Shown here one piece after another: positions 8,391 to 16,794 of a DNA stretch of 64,000 nt (positions are counted from its first letter, which is position 1; every line of letters begins with the position of its first letter). The notes under the pieces are model-generated. The model was not told the origin of the DNA, did not search any database, and worked only from the letters and a program-made list of their open reading frames with translations. The translations under genes were made by a program, and so were the position numbers. This DNA comes from Desulfogranum marinum (lineage in GTDB: Bacteria > Desulfobacterota > Desulfobulbia > Desulfobulbales > Desulfobulbaceae), in NCBI RefSeq assembly GCF_016918565.1, contig NZ_JAFFQD010000018.1:33171-97170 (forward strand). Reading direction: 5' to 3'.

Positions 8391-9269
8391 TCACTTACGT
8401 CCAAGAGTGCTAAAAAGATCTTCGACCACTTTACCGAACTCATTAAAATTACTGTAAGTAATCTGATAAGCTGGTAACGATCGAGCCATATTAACTATTT
8501 CTCTAAACCCGTGCCCTTTCAAATTGCGAGCATTTGCACAACAAGCCATGAGCCGGGTACTAACCTGTGCTCCTGAAAGTTTCTCTAAGCGTGCTGGTAT
8601 ATCATTTTTATAGGTGGGGAATACTATCAAACCCGGTGACAGTGAAGAGACGGCATAATCAGCATTAAGGAGTCGATGAGGAACAATTGCCCCCCATTCA
8701 TCTTTTAAAATAGTATGCTTAGGCCCGGTAATTTCGGCAATAATTGGTTCAACAGACCCTTGTTTCAAACAAATGGGCCGTGTAAAGGAAACAACTCTGG
8801 ATAGATCACATTCATGCAAAAATACGAGTTCATCCGTAGCATAAGAAAACCCATGAGCAGTAAGCCAAGCAACAGCTGAACTTTTCCCTGCGCCACTCTC
8901 TCCAGGAAGTAAAATGAATTTCCCCTGGTAGGAGATAGCTCCAGCATGCAGGGCTATTCCACTATTGTTATAATTAAGCAGGTTAAAAATAACCACATCA
9001 TAGAGAACCGCGGCCGCCTTTACCCCTAGAGTCCCTTCAAACAAAAGCCCTTTTGTTGAAAAAATCGCATACGTATTGGGCTCACTTCTACGAACAAATG
9101 TCAACTCTAATTCATACTCCTCAAAGAGCTGCGACGACAAGTCACTAAACAAAAAATCAATAAATGCAGCGACATCACCGGAATCATAACAAATTTTAAC
9201 ATGGCGTCCGGCAAAACCGACTCCGAATATCTGCATATGCACAAACTCCAACTGTTGAGATGCAATCAA
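8391..9269 (-). CDS. HprK-related kinase (HPr-rel-A type)
   Basis: A 292-residue protein of the HPr-kinase/phosphorylase-like superfamily. The core has ALHAGAI (106-112) followed by the P-loop LLPGESGAGKSS (120-131), and an acidic ATDELVF (144-150) that matches the Walker-B-like position. True HprK partners (HPr, PTS genes) are not nearby and the length and N-terminus differ from bona fide HprK. It therefore fits the HprK-related kinase A group found with PqqD-like and nucleotidyltransferase genes. Probable reaction: phosphorylation of a serine on a peptide or protein. Its start overlaps the PqqD-like stop by 4 bases, implying coupled translation and a shared pathway. Confidence 0.83.
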   Translation of the reverse strand: MIASQQLEFVHMQIFGVGFAGRHVKICYDSGDVAAFIDFLFSDLSSQLFEEYELELTFVRRSEPNTYAIFSTKGLLFEGTLGVKAAAVLYDVVIFNLLNYNNSGIALHAGAISYQGKFILLPGESGAGKSSAVAWLTAHGFSYATDELVFLHECDLSRVVSFTRPICLKQGSVEPIIAEITGPKHTILKDEWGAIVPHRLLNADYAVSSLSPGLIVFPTYKNDIPARLEKLSGAQVSTRLMACCANARNLKGHGFREIVNMARSLPAYQITYSNFNEFGKVVEDLFSTLGRK

Positions 9270-9541
9270 TCTTCCAAACAGGCAAGCCCATGGTCAACGA
9301 GCTGACCAACAACTTTAATTACATCTTTTTCTATGGTGGAGCTGTGATCAGGGTAAGCCTGTTTAAGCAGGTCTATAATATCGGCAACCCTATGAGTTCC
9401 ATCGCATAATTCCCAAATCAACGCACCACTTTCATTCAGGTACAGTGATGTGGTCAAAGAAGGGTGATAGACCGTAATATCGTTATCAATTCGCTCTAAT
9501 ATGAAATCCGGCTTCAGGCAAACACGCTTGCAAACATCCAT
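9266..9541 (-). CDS. PqqD-like (RRE-fold) protein of the HPr-rel-A type
   Basis: A 91-residue protein with the PqqD winged-helix layout: a beta hairpin with YHPSLTTSLYLNESGALIW (25-43), the helix WELCDGTHRVADIIDLL, and a final helix ending GQLVDHGLACLED. PqqD domains bind leader peptides of ribosomally made peptides and present them to modifying enzymes. It is the first gene of a tightly packed set (PqqD, kinase, nucleotidyltransferase), and the adjacent leader-bearing protein is the natural candidate ligand. It lies 61 bases downstream of the giant glycosyltransferase, which may belong to the same transcript. Confidence 0.86.
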   Translation of the reverse strand: MDVCKRVCLKPDFILERIDNDITVYHPSLTTSLYLNESGALIWELCDGTHRVADIIDLLKQAYPDHSSTIEKDVIKVVGQLVDHGLACLED

Positions 9542-9602
9542 ACAACCTCTACCTGTAGTATAGTTTAGTTTAAATTAATAATTGATAGCAATCAAACGAC
9601 GA

Positions 9603-12600
9603 TTATTTTTCAAGGGAGTCTGCCCCAGCATACCACTCTAAAAAGGAGGACAAGTTGATTCCATGTTCACTCAAAATATTTCTATTATAAAAAGGATCAC
9701 CTTCCAGTAAAAACGTCTGCCACTGTTTTTGAAAATGTTTCTTATCCTTCTGGCCGGACAAAACGATAGCAACATCGGTTAGCGGCGTTTCTTCTCTTTC
9801 GACGTTACAATAGGGTGTGTAATAATGCGTTTTCCCTTCATGATATAATTGAAAGCAGAGGTCAAGATGAGCAAAAAGCACATTTTTATAGGTACTCTTA
9901 TACCCTCCAGCATCGATGAATACCTTGCGTTGAATCAATGATAATCCTTCATGGGTTGCAATAAGATTCTGCGGACAATGTATGCCATTATGGTGGATGC
10001 TGACATCTCTAACAAATGACCCATAATAGAAGGGAGAAGGATTATCTAACCGAGGGACTGACCCTTGATGACTGTCATCAAGGCTCGCAGACTTCAATAA
10101 CCCTCCTATAAATCCAACGTCTTTGCATTGTGCGTACTCTAAGATAGATTCAAGCCAAGTATTATCAAATAACCTACTTCTCCCCTCAACAAAGCATATA
10201 TTCTCACCGCTTGCCTTCTCAACAGCTCTATTTCTCCAGATGACTTCACTTTCTTCGTATTTTTTTTGTACATGCTGCACAGAAATTTTATCGGTATCAA
10301 GGTATTGTGTACCCAAGCTATCTGGTACTATCATCTCAATCTGTATATTTCCCGGCAAACGTAAATATTCACAATAATTAGACAATGGGCAGGGGAAAAA
10401 ATCATATACAACAAGGGTCACAGTTGGAAGACGGAAAAGTTTTCGTTTGGGACGATAAAAAAATTTAATATCTGTAGTTTGAGCAACCCCAGCAATATCC
10501 CGACGTTGCAATGCATCAGCAACGGCCTTCCTGCCAGCCTCATCGGCATACGACTTTTCTTGATGATTAATACTGGTGGAGGATTTATGCACACGCCAAT
10601 GGTACAGTACTTTGGAAATATGAAAAATATTTTGGCTCTGCTCAACCAACCTAAGGGCCAAGTCAAAATCCTGAGCTCCGTCATATCCTTTACGGAAGCC
10701 TCCACATTGCTCAAAAACTTCTCTTTTTGTCACGAGGAAATGGGTAATATAATTGTGTCCCAGCAACAATTCATCATTAAAAGATGGTTTATAAAAAGTA
10801 TCCAGATACCTGCTCTCCAGGTTAATCAAATCCTCATCACTGTAATAGATATCAGCCTGTTGCTCATTGATCGCTTTGGCCACCTCATACAAGGCATCAT
10901 CTGCAAGTTCATCGTCATGATCCAGAAAAGCGATATATTCCCCAGTGGCGCTTTCGGCGGCCATGGATGACGCAATACCGATGCCATTATTATATTGAGA
11001 CCAAGTAACCTTAATCCGAGGCTCATTTCCGGTGAGCATCTGCAATGTTTCCGCGACGGCGGTTTCGTTGCTGCCATCATCAGCTATACAGAGTTCCCAG
11101 TGGGGATAGGATTGAAACAGGAGGGAATGAATACACCTGCGAAGCTGCCAAGGTTCTGTATTATATGTTGGCACCACAATGGAGATAACAGGTTTATGCT
11201 GCAACGCAGCAACCTCAGGACATGGATAATAACCTTTATTCACGCCAGAAAGCTGATACTCTACCAGAGGGTGCCGATCTTCCTTTCCATATGGCTGCAA
11301 ATAAGAAGCCTTGTAATAGGAAGGGTCAAACAACGCATTTGGACGGTTTTCCCTATGATGAGCATTCGAAATATAATGGAGAAATCCATCAAGCAAGCTC
11401 CCCTTACCCTGCATGTATTGTTGGCGGTAATAATGAGGATCGAAGAAACGATTCGGGCGACATCCTTCTTCTGCACCAAACTCCAGGTAATGAAGAACAG
11501 GAAAATCCCATTCTTTTGCGACTGTCGGGTTTGCCTCACAATAATAATCAGCATCAAATAAAGGATGTATACTTCTACGTCCCTGCTGCCCAGCATGTAG
11601 GTAGTACGAGAGGGGGTCGTAACCTGAAGTGTATATTTCCGGAGTCTGTTCCAGGTAATACTGTGTATCGAAGATGGGATTCGGTTGCACCCCTTGTTGC
11701 CAGTTTGTTTGATAATGGTACAGAGAGGTCTTTCCTGGAGGTATCATATTTCCATATGCCACGAGATAATACGCTCCTGAAAAGAGGAAGGTTGGCCTGT
11801 ACCCTTTTGCAGAACCATGTTCTATATAATGAACAAGAGGGTTGCTCTTCAAACTTTCAGGGTAGGTCTTTCCGTACCAGCGCACATCAAAGAGTGGGTT
11901 GGGGTCTCTACCTTCACGCCAGCCACTGTCAACAAAGTGTGCCAACAAATCCGTGGCAAAGGGATCTATATCTGGGTTCTGTAGAACATAATACCTAGCA
12001 TCAAAAAGGCCGCTGCTTTTTATAATTCGATATTCACGGTGCAACAGATAACTTTTCAAAGTTTTCAAGGTTCTTTTACCCAATAACGATGCGACAACAG
12101 ACCATGAATATGATGTTGTTTCCTTCAAAAAACTTCTATCTTCCGCACTCTTATTTTTGTTTTGCTGTTTGTCTTCAGTCCGTATTAATGTTGAAAAATG
12201 AGGCAGGCATTGCTGACCAAAAGAAAGATATTTTACACAAATAACGACAGAAGCAACGACCCTATCACCATATTCCCCAGGCAAGGGAGTCAATATGATT
12301 GAGGGTTTTTCAGTACTAAAATAATAAGAATCACCTTTAACTACATCAGCGTTAGACTGCCATAGAACAGGAGTTTGCCCTTCACTGGTATGTAAAGCGA
12401 TTGAAAGTATCTGCAAAATAACGGGTTCATCAGCAGGTGTAAATTGCCAGTTCCCAGTCTGTGGCATATCACAGTTAACCTCATACTCTAGCCGACAAAG
12501 GCCTGGGCCAACTTTACGAATGAATTTCTCTTCCGCGATGCCTGAACTATCCAACAAGAGCTTGGCTTCATGATATTTTTCCCTTGTATCGATCAAGGTG

Positions 12601-13304
12601 TCCAGCCAGCAATCAATATGCGTGTCAAAAAGCTTGTTGTGTTTATGGTATAGTTTAACAAAAGTATCGAGCTTATTTTTTCTGGAACAGGTCCGCACCA
12701 TAGAATTGTTTGAAACACGGTAGTAAAAATGGACAGAAGGAAGCTTATACACCTTACGCCCACGTTCTACGAGACTCAGCCAAAAATCGTAATCTTCCCA
12801 ACCATGAATAAATGTTTCATCATATCCACCTGTTAATCTCCAGTCACATCGCCGAAAGATAGCTGTACAAAATATGATATTATCATGAAGCATTTCCTTG
12901 AGCGAGTATTCTGGAAGAACCCATTCTCCCTCAGCAGCCCCAAAAAGTTCGGCCCGGCAATAGACTATGCCAACATCTGGATGTGACTCCAGGTAGTCAA
13001 CCCCCTCTTCAAGGTAGCCAGAACCTATTCGATCATCAGCATCCAGCGGTAAAATATATTTACCATTGGACGCATTTATACCATTATTGCGAGCAGCAGC
13101 TAATCCTTGATTATCAGTGGTTATAATCGTTGTTTTAGGTCGATTATAGTGTCGAAGGAGCTGGCCAGTAAATTGATCGGTTGAGCCATCATTAACGATA
13201 ATGATCTCAAAATCTTGAAAGGTTTGTTGAAGGACAGAGTCAACTGTTTCATCAAGGAAAACACCCTGATTAAAACAGGGAATAATTACAGAAACAAGAG
13301 GCAT
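9603..13304 (-). CDS. Giant multidomain glycosyltransferase (three GT-A-like domains plus FD-YY repeats)
   Basis: A 1233-residue protein. The N-terminal GT2 domain (about 1-235) has VSVIIPCFNQGVFLDETVDS and PLDADDR. A linker of likely beta structure (about 250-420) follows. At about 430-700 there are six or seven imperfect repeats of roughly 40 residues, patterned FDxxYYxxxNP, then PLxHYxxxGxxEGRxPNPLFD. The second GT2 domain (about 705-930) has ISIVVPTYN and FLDHDDELADD. A third, degenerate GT-A-like domain (about 955-1190) follows. The repeat type is known from large bacterial surface-glycan transferases. It probably adds several sugars in the cytoplasm. It lies immediately upstream of the PqqD/kinase set, so a functional link is possible but unproven. 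No strong Shine-Dalgarno was seen at ATG 13304. Confidence 0.88.
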   Translation of the reverse strand: MPLVSVIIPCFNQGVFLDETVDSVLQQTFQDFEIIIVNDGSTDQFTGQLLRHYNRPKTTIITTDNQGLAAARNNGINASNGKYILPLDADDRIGSGYLEEGVDYLESHPDVGIVYCRAELFGAAEGEWVLPEYSLKEMLHDNIIFCTAIFRRCDWRLTGGYDETFIHGWEDYDFWLSLVERGRKVYKLPSVHFYYRVSNNSMVRTCSRKNKLDTFVKLYHKHNKLFDTHIDCWLDTLIDTREKYHEAKLLLDSSGIAEEKFIRKVGPGLCRLEYEVNCDMPQTGNWQFTPADEPVILQILSIALHTSEGQTPVLWQSNADVVKGDSYYFSTEKPSIILTPLPGEYGDRVVASVVICVKYLSFGQQCLPHFSTLIRTEDKQQNKNKSAEDRSFLKETTSYSWSVVASLLGKRTLKTLKSYLLHREYRIIKSSGLFDARYYVLQNPDIDPFATDLLAHFVDSGWREGRDPNPLFDVRWYGKTYPESLKSNPLVHYIEHGSAKGYRPTFLFSGAYYLVAYGNMIPPGKTSLYHYQTNWQQGVQPNPIFDTQYYLEQTPEIYTSGYDPLSYYLHAGQQGRRSIHPLFDADYYCEANPTVAKEWDFPVLHYLEFGAEEGCRPNRFFDPHYYRQQYMQGKGSLLDGFLHYISNAHHRENRPNALFDPSYYKASYLQPYGKEDRHPLVEYQLSGVNKGYYPCPEVAALQHKPVISIVVPTYNTEPWQLRRCIHSLLFQSYPHWELCIADDGSNETAVAETLQMLTGNEPRIKVTWSQYNNGIGIASSMAAESATGEYIAFLDHDDELADDALYEVAKAINEQQADIYYSDEDLINLESRYLDTFYKPSFNDELLLGHNYITHFLVTKREVFEQCGGFRKGYDGAQDFDLALRLVEQSQNIFHISKVLYHWRVHKSSTSINHQEKSYADEAGRKAVADALQRRDIAGVAQTTDIKFFYRPKRKLFRLPTVTLVVYDFFPCPLSNYCEYLRLPGNIQIEMIVPDSLGTQYLDTDKISVQHVQKKYEESEVIWRNRAVEKASGENICFVEGRSRLFDNTWLESILEYAQCKDVGFIGGLLKSASLDDSHQGSVPRLDNPSPFYYGSFVRDVSIHHNGIHCPQNLIATHEGLSLIQRKVFIDAGGYKSTYKNVLFAHLDLCFQLYHEGKTHYYTPYCNVEREETPLTDVAIVLSGQKDKKHFQKQWQTFLLEGDPFYNRNILSEHGINLSSFLEWYAGADSLEK

Positions 13305-13438
13305 GACGACACTGTGATACGTAGAAAAAACAGAAAGGACATAAATAAAAACACATTAAGGTTAAACAAAGGTAACTATTCAGCAAAGATCTGAAGACTA
13401 TCAATCTACTCCGCACTGTAACTGTTTAGCAGTGTTCC

Positions 13439-13523
13439 AAATATTCACCAGTTGACCTCTAAGCAGATAGGCTCCGACTTCGATACATCGGTATGCTCGG
13501 CGGGCAGATCGTGGAGAGTTGGG
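13439..13523. repeat. Dispersed repeat, copy 1
   Basis: This segment matches 29590-29674 at constant register. The 62 bases from 13462 to 13523 differ from 29613-29674 at only six positions, and the preceding 23 bases are more weakly similar. In minus-strand frame both copies can be read as a related short peptide around SARxAYRCIxVGAYLL, so it may be the tail of a decayed gene or the end of a mobile element. In this copy a 74-codon minus frame (13401-13625) runs through it with no other support. The 13305-13651 gap holds nothing else recognised. Confidence 0.8.
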
Positions 13524-13651
13524 GTACTGAAGAATAATTACAAATAAAGAAGTGATAGAGTTTGCAACTCTTGAACGGAATATGATTCTGTTTCCGAACG
13601 GTGATATGGAGATAAAATAAATCACCTATGGAAAGAGAAATAAATTAAAAA

Positions 13652-14092
13652 TCAGGTAACCTGAAATTGCTGGCGTACAACCAACTGCCCGTTAACATAC
13701 ACTGCCAAGTGCCACTCCCCAAAATAGTTATCATTGAATTCTCTGCCAGTAAAGGACCTTGTGAGAAATCCGTTTTTCCAAAGCTTGAGCCAAGAATATA
13801 AGCGGAAATGATCCTTAGGATCTTCCAGCAATAAAGAGTGGCTACTTTGTCGCGCTATCTGGCCAGTGGGATTCTGCCAATCAATTGTTATCAGATATTC
13901 ACCAGGAGGTATTTCTGTCAAATCAATAACAGCAAAAAATTTCTCTTCAGGGGTAAAGGTATACTTCTCTACTGTAAAATCAGACTCACCATACATCACG
14001 CACGTTGTTTCAGTATCTTTGGCATTCGCAGAACACAGACCCAACAACGACAGACAAAAAAAAAGTACGATATATTTAACCATTATAAACAA
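13652..14092 (-). CDS. Small exported protein, unknown function
   Basis: A 146-residue protein with a clear Sec signal peptide (hydrophobic core IVLFFCLSLLGLC, cleavage after SANA at about residue 24). The mature part is predicted all-beta: KFFAVIDLTEIPPGEYLITIDW and EWHLAVYVNGQLVVRQQFQV look like an immunoglobulin-like or wrapping domain. No family was recognised. It lies 24 bases downstream of the lipoprotein gene and probably shares its transcript. An alternative start, MVKYIV, lies three codons in. Confidence 0.65.
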   Translation of the reverse strand: MFIMVKYIVLFFCLSLLGLCSANAKDTETTCVMYGESDFTVEKYTFTPEEKFFAVIDLTEIPPGEYLITIDWQNPTGQIARQSSHSLLLEDPKDHFRLYSWLKLWKNGFLTRSFTGREFNDNYFGEWHLAVYVNGQLVVRQQFQVT

Positions 14093-14116
14093 GCAGGGTA
14101 TATATTAATTTAGTAA

Positions 14117-14692
14117 TTACGGGGATAATATAATTTGATGCCATTTGGCATATGCCCCGTGGCTGCTCCCGCAAGGGTATGTTTCTTGACCGTAAAATTC
14201 AATGGTATCACCATTATTCACTTGAAATCGCCCGACACTTATCATTTTGTTACTATCACGACATTGCTCATATGGGGTATTGCACATCAGACTACCACAT
14301 GCATACGGGTAATTACCGGACTGGACCGTATTTCCATTTATAGATAAACTATAAGCAGGAGAACCATCCCTTTCTGCCTGTACTTTGATCTGTATACTAT
14401 ACGACCCGGATACACCAGGAAACTCAGCAGTACACGTTCCACTCCCGCTGCCAGCACGTAATCCTAGAGCACCATCTCTATTGGTCCATCCGGAGGTACA
14501 GCTGAAATCGGAAAAAGCATTTAAAGTTACAGTGGAAGGTGAGGTACTCCTTGAGGCTGTTGTGCTGGTTGCAGTAGAGGATGGAGCGACAGCAGAACTT
14601 TCTCCATCATTATCACCCTCGTCGCCACCATTATCGCATCCCACAATTATACTAAGACACAACATGCCCATCAGAATTACATTTTTTTTCAT
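14117..14692 (-). CDS. Lipoprotein with a carbohydrate-binding-like beta-sandwich
   Basis: A 191-residue protein. It begins with a lipoprotein signal peptide and lipobox (SIIVG before Cys-19), then an acidic, Ser/Thr-rich linker (20-55) and a C-terminal beta-sandwich of about 130 residues. That domain has the pattern GVSGSYSIQIKVQAERDGSP followed by YSLSINGNTV and NGDTIEFYGQE, resembling carbohydrate-binding modules of Ca-dependent type, and five cysteines. A GGGGA-like ribosome site precedes the ATG. It is probably anchored in a membrane and may touch glycan at the cell surface; the ligand is unknown. Confidence 0.65.
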   Translation of the reverse strand: MKKNVILMGMLCLSIIVGCDNGGDEGDNDGESSAVAPSSTATSTTASRSTSPSTVTLNAFSDFSCTSGWTNRDGALGLRAGSGSGTCTAEFPGVSGSYSIQIKVQAERDGSPAYSLSINGNTVQSGNYPYACGSLMCNTPYEQCRDSNKMISVGRFQVNNGDTIEFYGQETYPCGSSHGAYAKWHQIILSP

Positions 14693-14788
14693 TTTAGCTT
14701 TCCCCTACGATAAAGAAATCTAACACTTTAATTTTACCAATCATTATAGCCATACGAAAAAATACCATTCCCCTGACCATTCCTCAAA

Positions 14789-15748
14789 TTACCGAGCAGC
14801 TTTTGCCAATAAAGTGTCAAAAAAATCAATAGTCACCTTAAGCCCATCTCTTAGCACTGTTTCAGGGTTCCATTTGAGTTTTTGCCGAGCTAAAGAAATA
14901 TCGGGCTTTCGTTGAACCGGATCATCGCTTGGCAATGGTTCAAAAACCAGTTTGGAGCTAGATCCCGTCAATTCAATTATAATTTCAGCAAGTTCTCTAA
15001 TCGTAAATTCGCCAGGATTTCCCATATTCATAGGACCTGTGAATGAGTCCTCTGTAGCCATAATGCCGACAAAGGCATCTATCAAATCACTGACATAACA
15101 AAACGACCGGGTCTGACTCCCATCACCATAAATGGTCATCGGCTTACCTTGCAGGGCCTGCACTATGAAATTGGAGACCACCCTGCCATCATTAGGATGC
15201 ATCCGCGGTCCATAGGTATTAAAAATACGGCCAACTTTTATACGAAGGTTATGCTGCCTATGATAATCAAAAAACAAAGTCTCTGCACACCGTTTGCCTT
15301 CGTCATAGCATGACCTGTGCCCAATGGGGTTTACCCGACCCCAGTAGGACTCAACCTGTGGATGGACTTGGGGATCACCATACACTTCGCTGGTCGACGC
15401 CTGAAATATTTTTGCTTTGACCCGTTTAGCCAAGCCCAGCATGTTTATTGCGCCATGGACGCAGGTTTTGGTAGTCTGCACAGGGTCAAACTGGTAATGA
15501 ATCGGAGAGGCTGGACAGGCCAAATTGTAAATCTCATCCACCTCTACATAAAGCGGAAAGGTCACATCATGACGCAAAAGTTCAAAATTAGGATTATCCA
15601 TTAAGTGGATAATATTTTCCTTGGTACCTGTAAAGAAATTATCAAGACACAGGACATCATTCCCCTGCTCTAACAATCGCTCACAGAGATGTGAACCAAG
15701 AAACCCGCTGCCACCAGTTACCAATATTCTTTTTTTTGAAAACCTCAC
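14789..15748 (-). CDS. uxs: UDP-glucuronate decarboxylase (UDP-xylose synthase)
   Basis: A 319-residue extended SDR. It has [15 protein letters not shown] (7-21) for NAD binding, and [19 protein letters not shown] (74-92), a hallmark of the UXS family. The catalytic SCYDEGKR places Tyr-148 and Lys-152, and [19 protein letters not shown] also matches the family. It converts UDP-glucuronate to UDP-xylose through a UDP-4-keto-pentose. It shares a block with galE and a GT4 downstream of the neu region. No UDP-glucose dehydrogenase was seen in the window, so UDP-GlcA must come from elsewhere. Confidence 0.93.
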   Translation of the reverse strand: MRFSKKRILVTGGSGFLGSHLCERLLEQGNDVLCLDNFFTGTKENIIHLMDNPNFELLRHDVTFPLYVEVDEIYNLACPASPIHYQFDPVQTTKTCVHGAINMLGLAKRVKAKIFQASTSEVYGDPQVHPQVESYWGRVNPIGHRSCYDEGKRCAETLFFDYHRQHNLRIKVGRIFNTYGPRMHPNDGRVVSNFIVQALQGKPMTIYGDGSQTRSFCYVSDLIDAFVGIMATEDSFTGPMNMGNPGEFTIRELAEIIIELTGSSSKLVFEPLPSDDPVQRKPDISLARQKLKWNPETVLRDGLKVTIDFFDTLLAKAAR

Positions 15749-15792
15749 AGTGCCTCCGTGGCTACCGAGTATATCATTATTGCGATTTTAAT

Positions 15793-16794
15793 TTACTGCC
15801 GCTTATGCCAATCGTAGGCGCTTTGTATAATCGTCGATGTCTCTGAAAACCGGGGTTTCCATAATAAAATTCTTTTGGCCTTTTCGGCATTTGCCACCAA
15901 AAGCGGCGGATCGCCATCCCTTCTTGGTCCATATTCAAACGGCACCCTTGTATCACTAACCGACGCTGTGATATCAATTATCTCTTTAACAGAAGTGCCA
16001 GTTTCTGAGCCAAGGTTAAACTGATCGCTGGTTCCTGTTGCTGCGAGCAACTCAAGTGATTTAACATGCGCATCCGCAAGATCCATAACATGGACATAAT
16101 CACGGATTGCCGTACCATCGGATGTTTGATAATCGTTACCATACACAACGATCTTCTCACGTTTTCCCAAGGCTGCTTCGAGCACAAGTGGAATGAGGTG
16201 GGTTTCAGGGGTATGATTTTCTCCCGTCTCCCCATCAAGGTCGGCACCCGCAGCATTGAAATAACGAAGCGCCACATGTTTAAGACCATATGCTGTATCA
16301 TAATCGGCAAGGATCTGCTCGATCATAAGCTTGCTCCATCCATAAGGATTAATCGGCCGCTGGGGTGAGGCTTCAGTCAAAGGCAAAGCGTCAGGGATAC
16401 CAAAAGTAGCACAGGTACTTGAAAATACGATTTTTTCACACCCAACGCTTCGCATGAGTTCAAGCAAGTTAACGGTTCCCGCGACGTTATTGGTATAGTA
16501 TTTTCCAGGATCAACCACCGATTCACCAACATATCCGAATGCTGCAAAATGAATAACCGCAGAGGGCTTATACTGTTCAAAAACTTCCCGCAGGCGATCT
16601 GAGTCAAGTATATCGCCTTCTTCAAAAGGTCCCCACTTCACCGCCTCTTTATGGCCATAGACCAAATTATCATAGGTAACAGGCAAGTAACCATTACCTT
16701 TAAGCACCTTACAGGTATGACTCCCTATATACCCGGCTCCACCGGTAACTAATATAGAATTATTCATATTATACATCTCGACATTCGTTGTCAC
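15793..16794 (-). CDS. galE: UDP-glucose 4-epimerase
   Basis: A 333-residue SDR with VTGGAGYIGSHTCKVL (16-31), SSTCATFG (125-132), and catalytic PYGWSK with Tyr-151 and Lys-155. It interconverts UDP-Glc and UDP-Gal (or their GlcNAc forms). The upstream GTG at 16794 overlaps the stop of the preceding GT4 gene by 3 bases (GTGA). The ATG codons at residues 7, 10 (MNNSILV) are plausible true starts because family members usually begin just before ILVTGG. About 45 bases separate it from uxs downstream. Confidence 0.94.
   Translation of the reverse strand: MTTNVEMYNMNNSILVTGGAGYIGSHTCKVLKGNGYLPVTYDNLVYGHKEAVKWGPFEEGDILDSDRLREVFEQYKPSAVIHFAAFGYVGESVVDPGKYYTNNVAGTVNLLELMRSVGCEKIVFSSTCATFGIPDALPLTEASPQRPINPYGWSKLMIEQILADYDTAYGLKHVALRYFNAAGADLDGETGENHTPETHLIPLVLEAALGKREKIVVYGNDYQTSDGTAIRDYVHVMDLADAHVKSLELLAATGTSDQFNLGSETGTSVKEIIDITASVSDTRVPFEYGPRRDGDPPLLVANAEKAKRILLWKPRFSETSTIIQSAYDWHKRQ

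Noticed and set aside
2..9541. Lasso peptide cluster made of asparagine synthetase, PqqD, HprK-like kinase
   Set aside because: The asparagine synthetase is 5 kb away on the other strand, no transglutaminase-like protease or short lasso precursor was seen, and the set fits the HPr-rel-A type better.
11222..11998. 258-codon plus-strand frame antisense to the giant glycosyltransferase
   Set aside because: It lies opposite the tandem-repeat part of the 1233-residue transferase; its peptide has no motif, and the repeat codon pattern explains the lack of stops.
9603..13304. CRISPR array or DNA tandem repeat in the giant gene
   Set aside because: The repetition is at protein level with diverged DNA; no regular spacer structure. 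No CRISPR-like array was seen anywhere in the window.
13401..13625. 74-codon minus frame as a real gene
   Set aside because: Its only notable part is the dispersed repeat; no ribosome site and no support, so annotated as repeat only.
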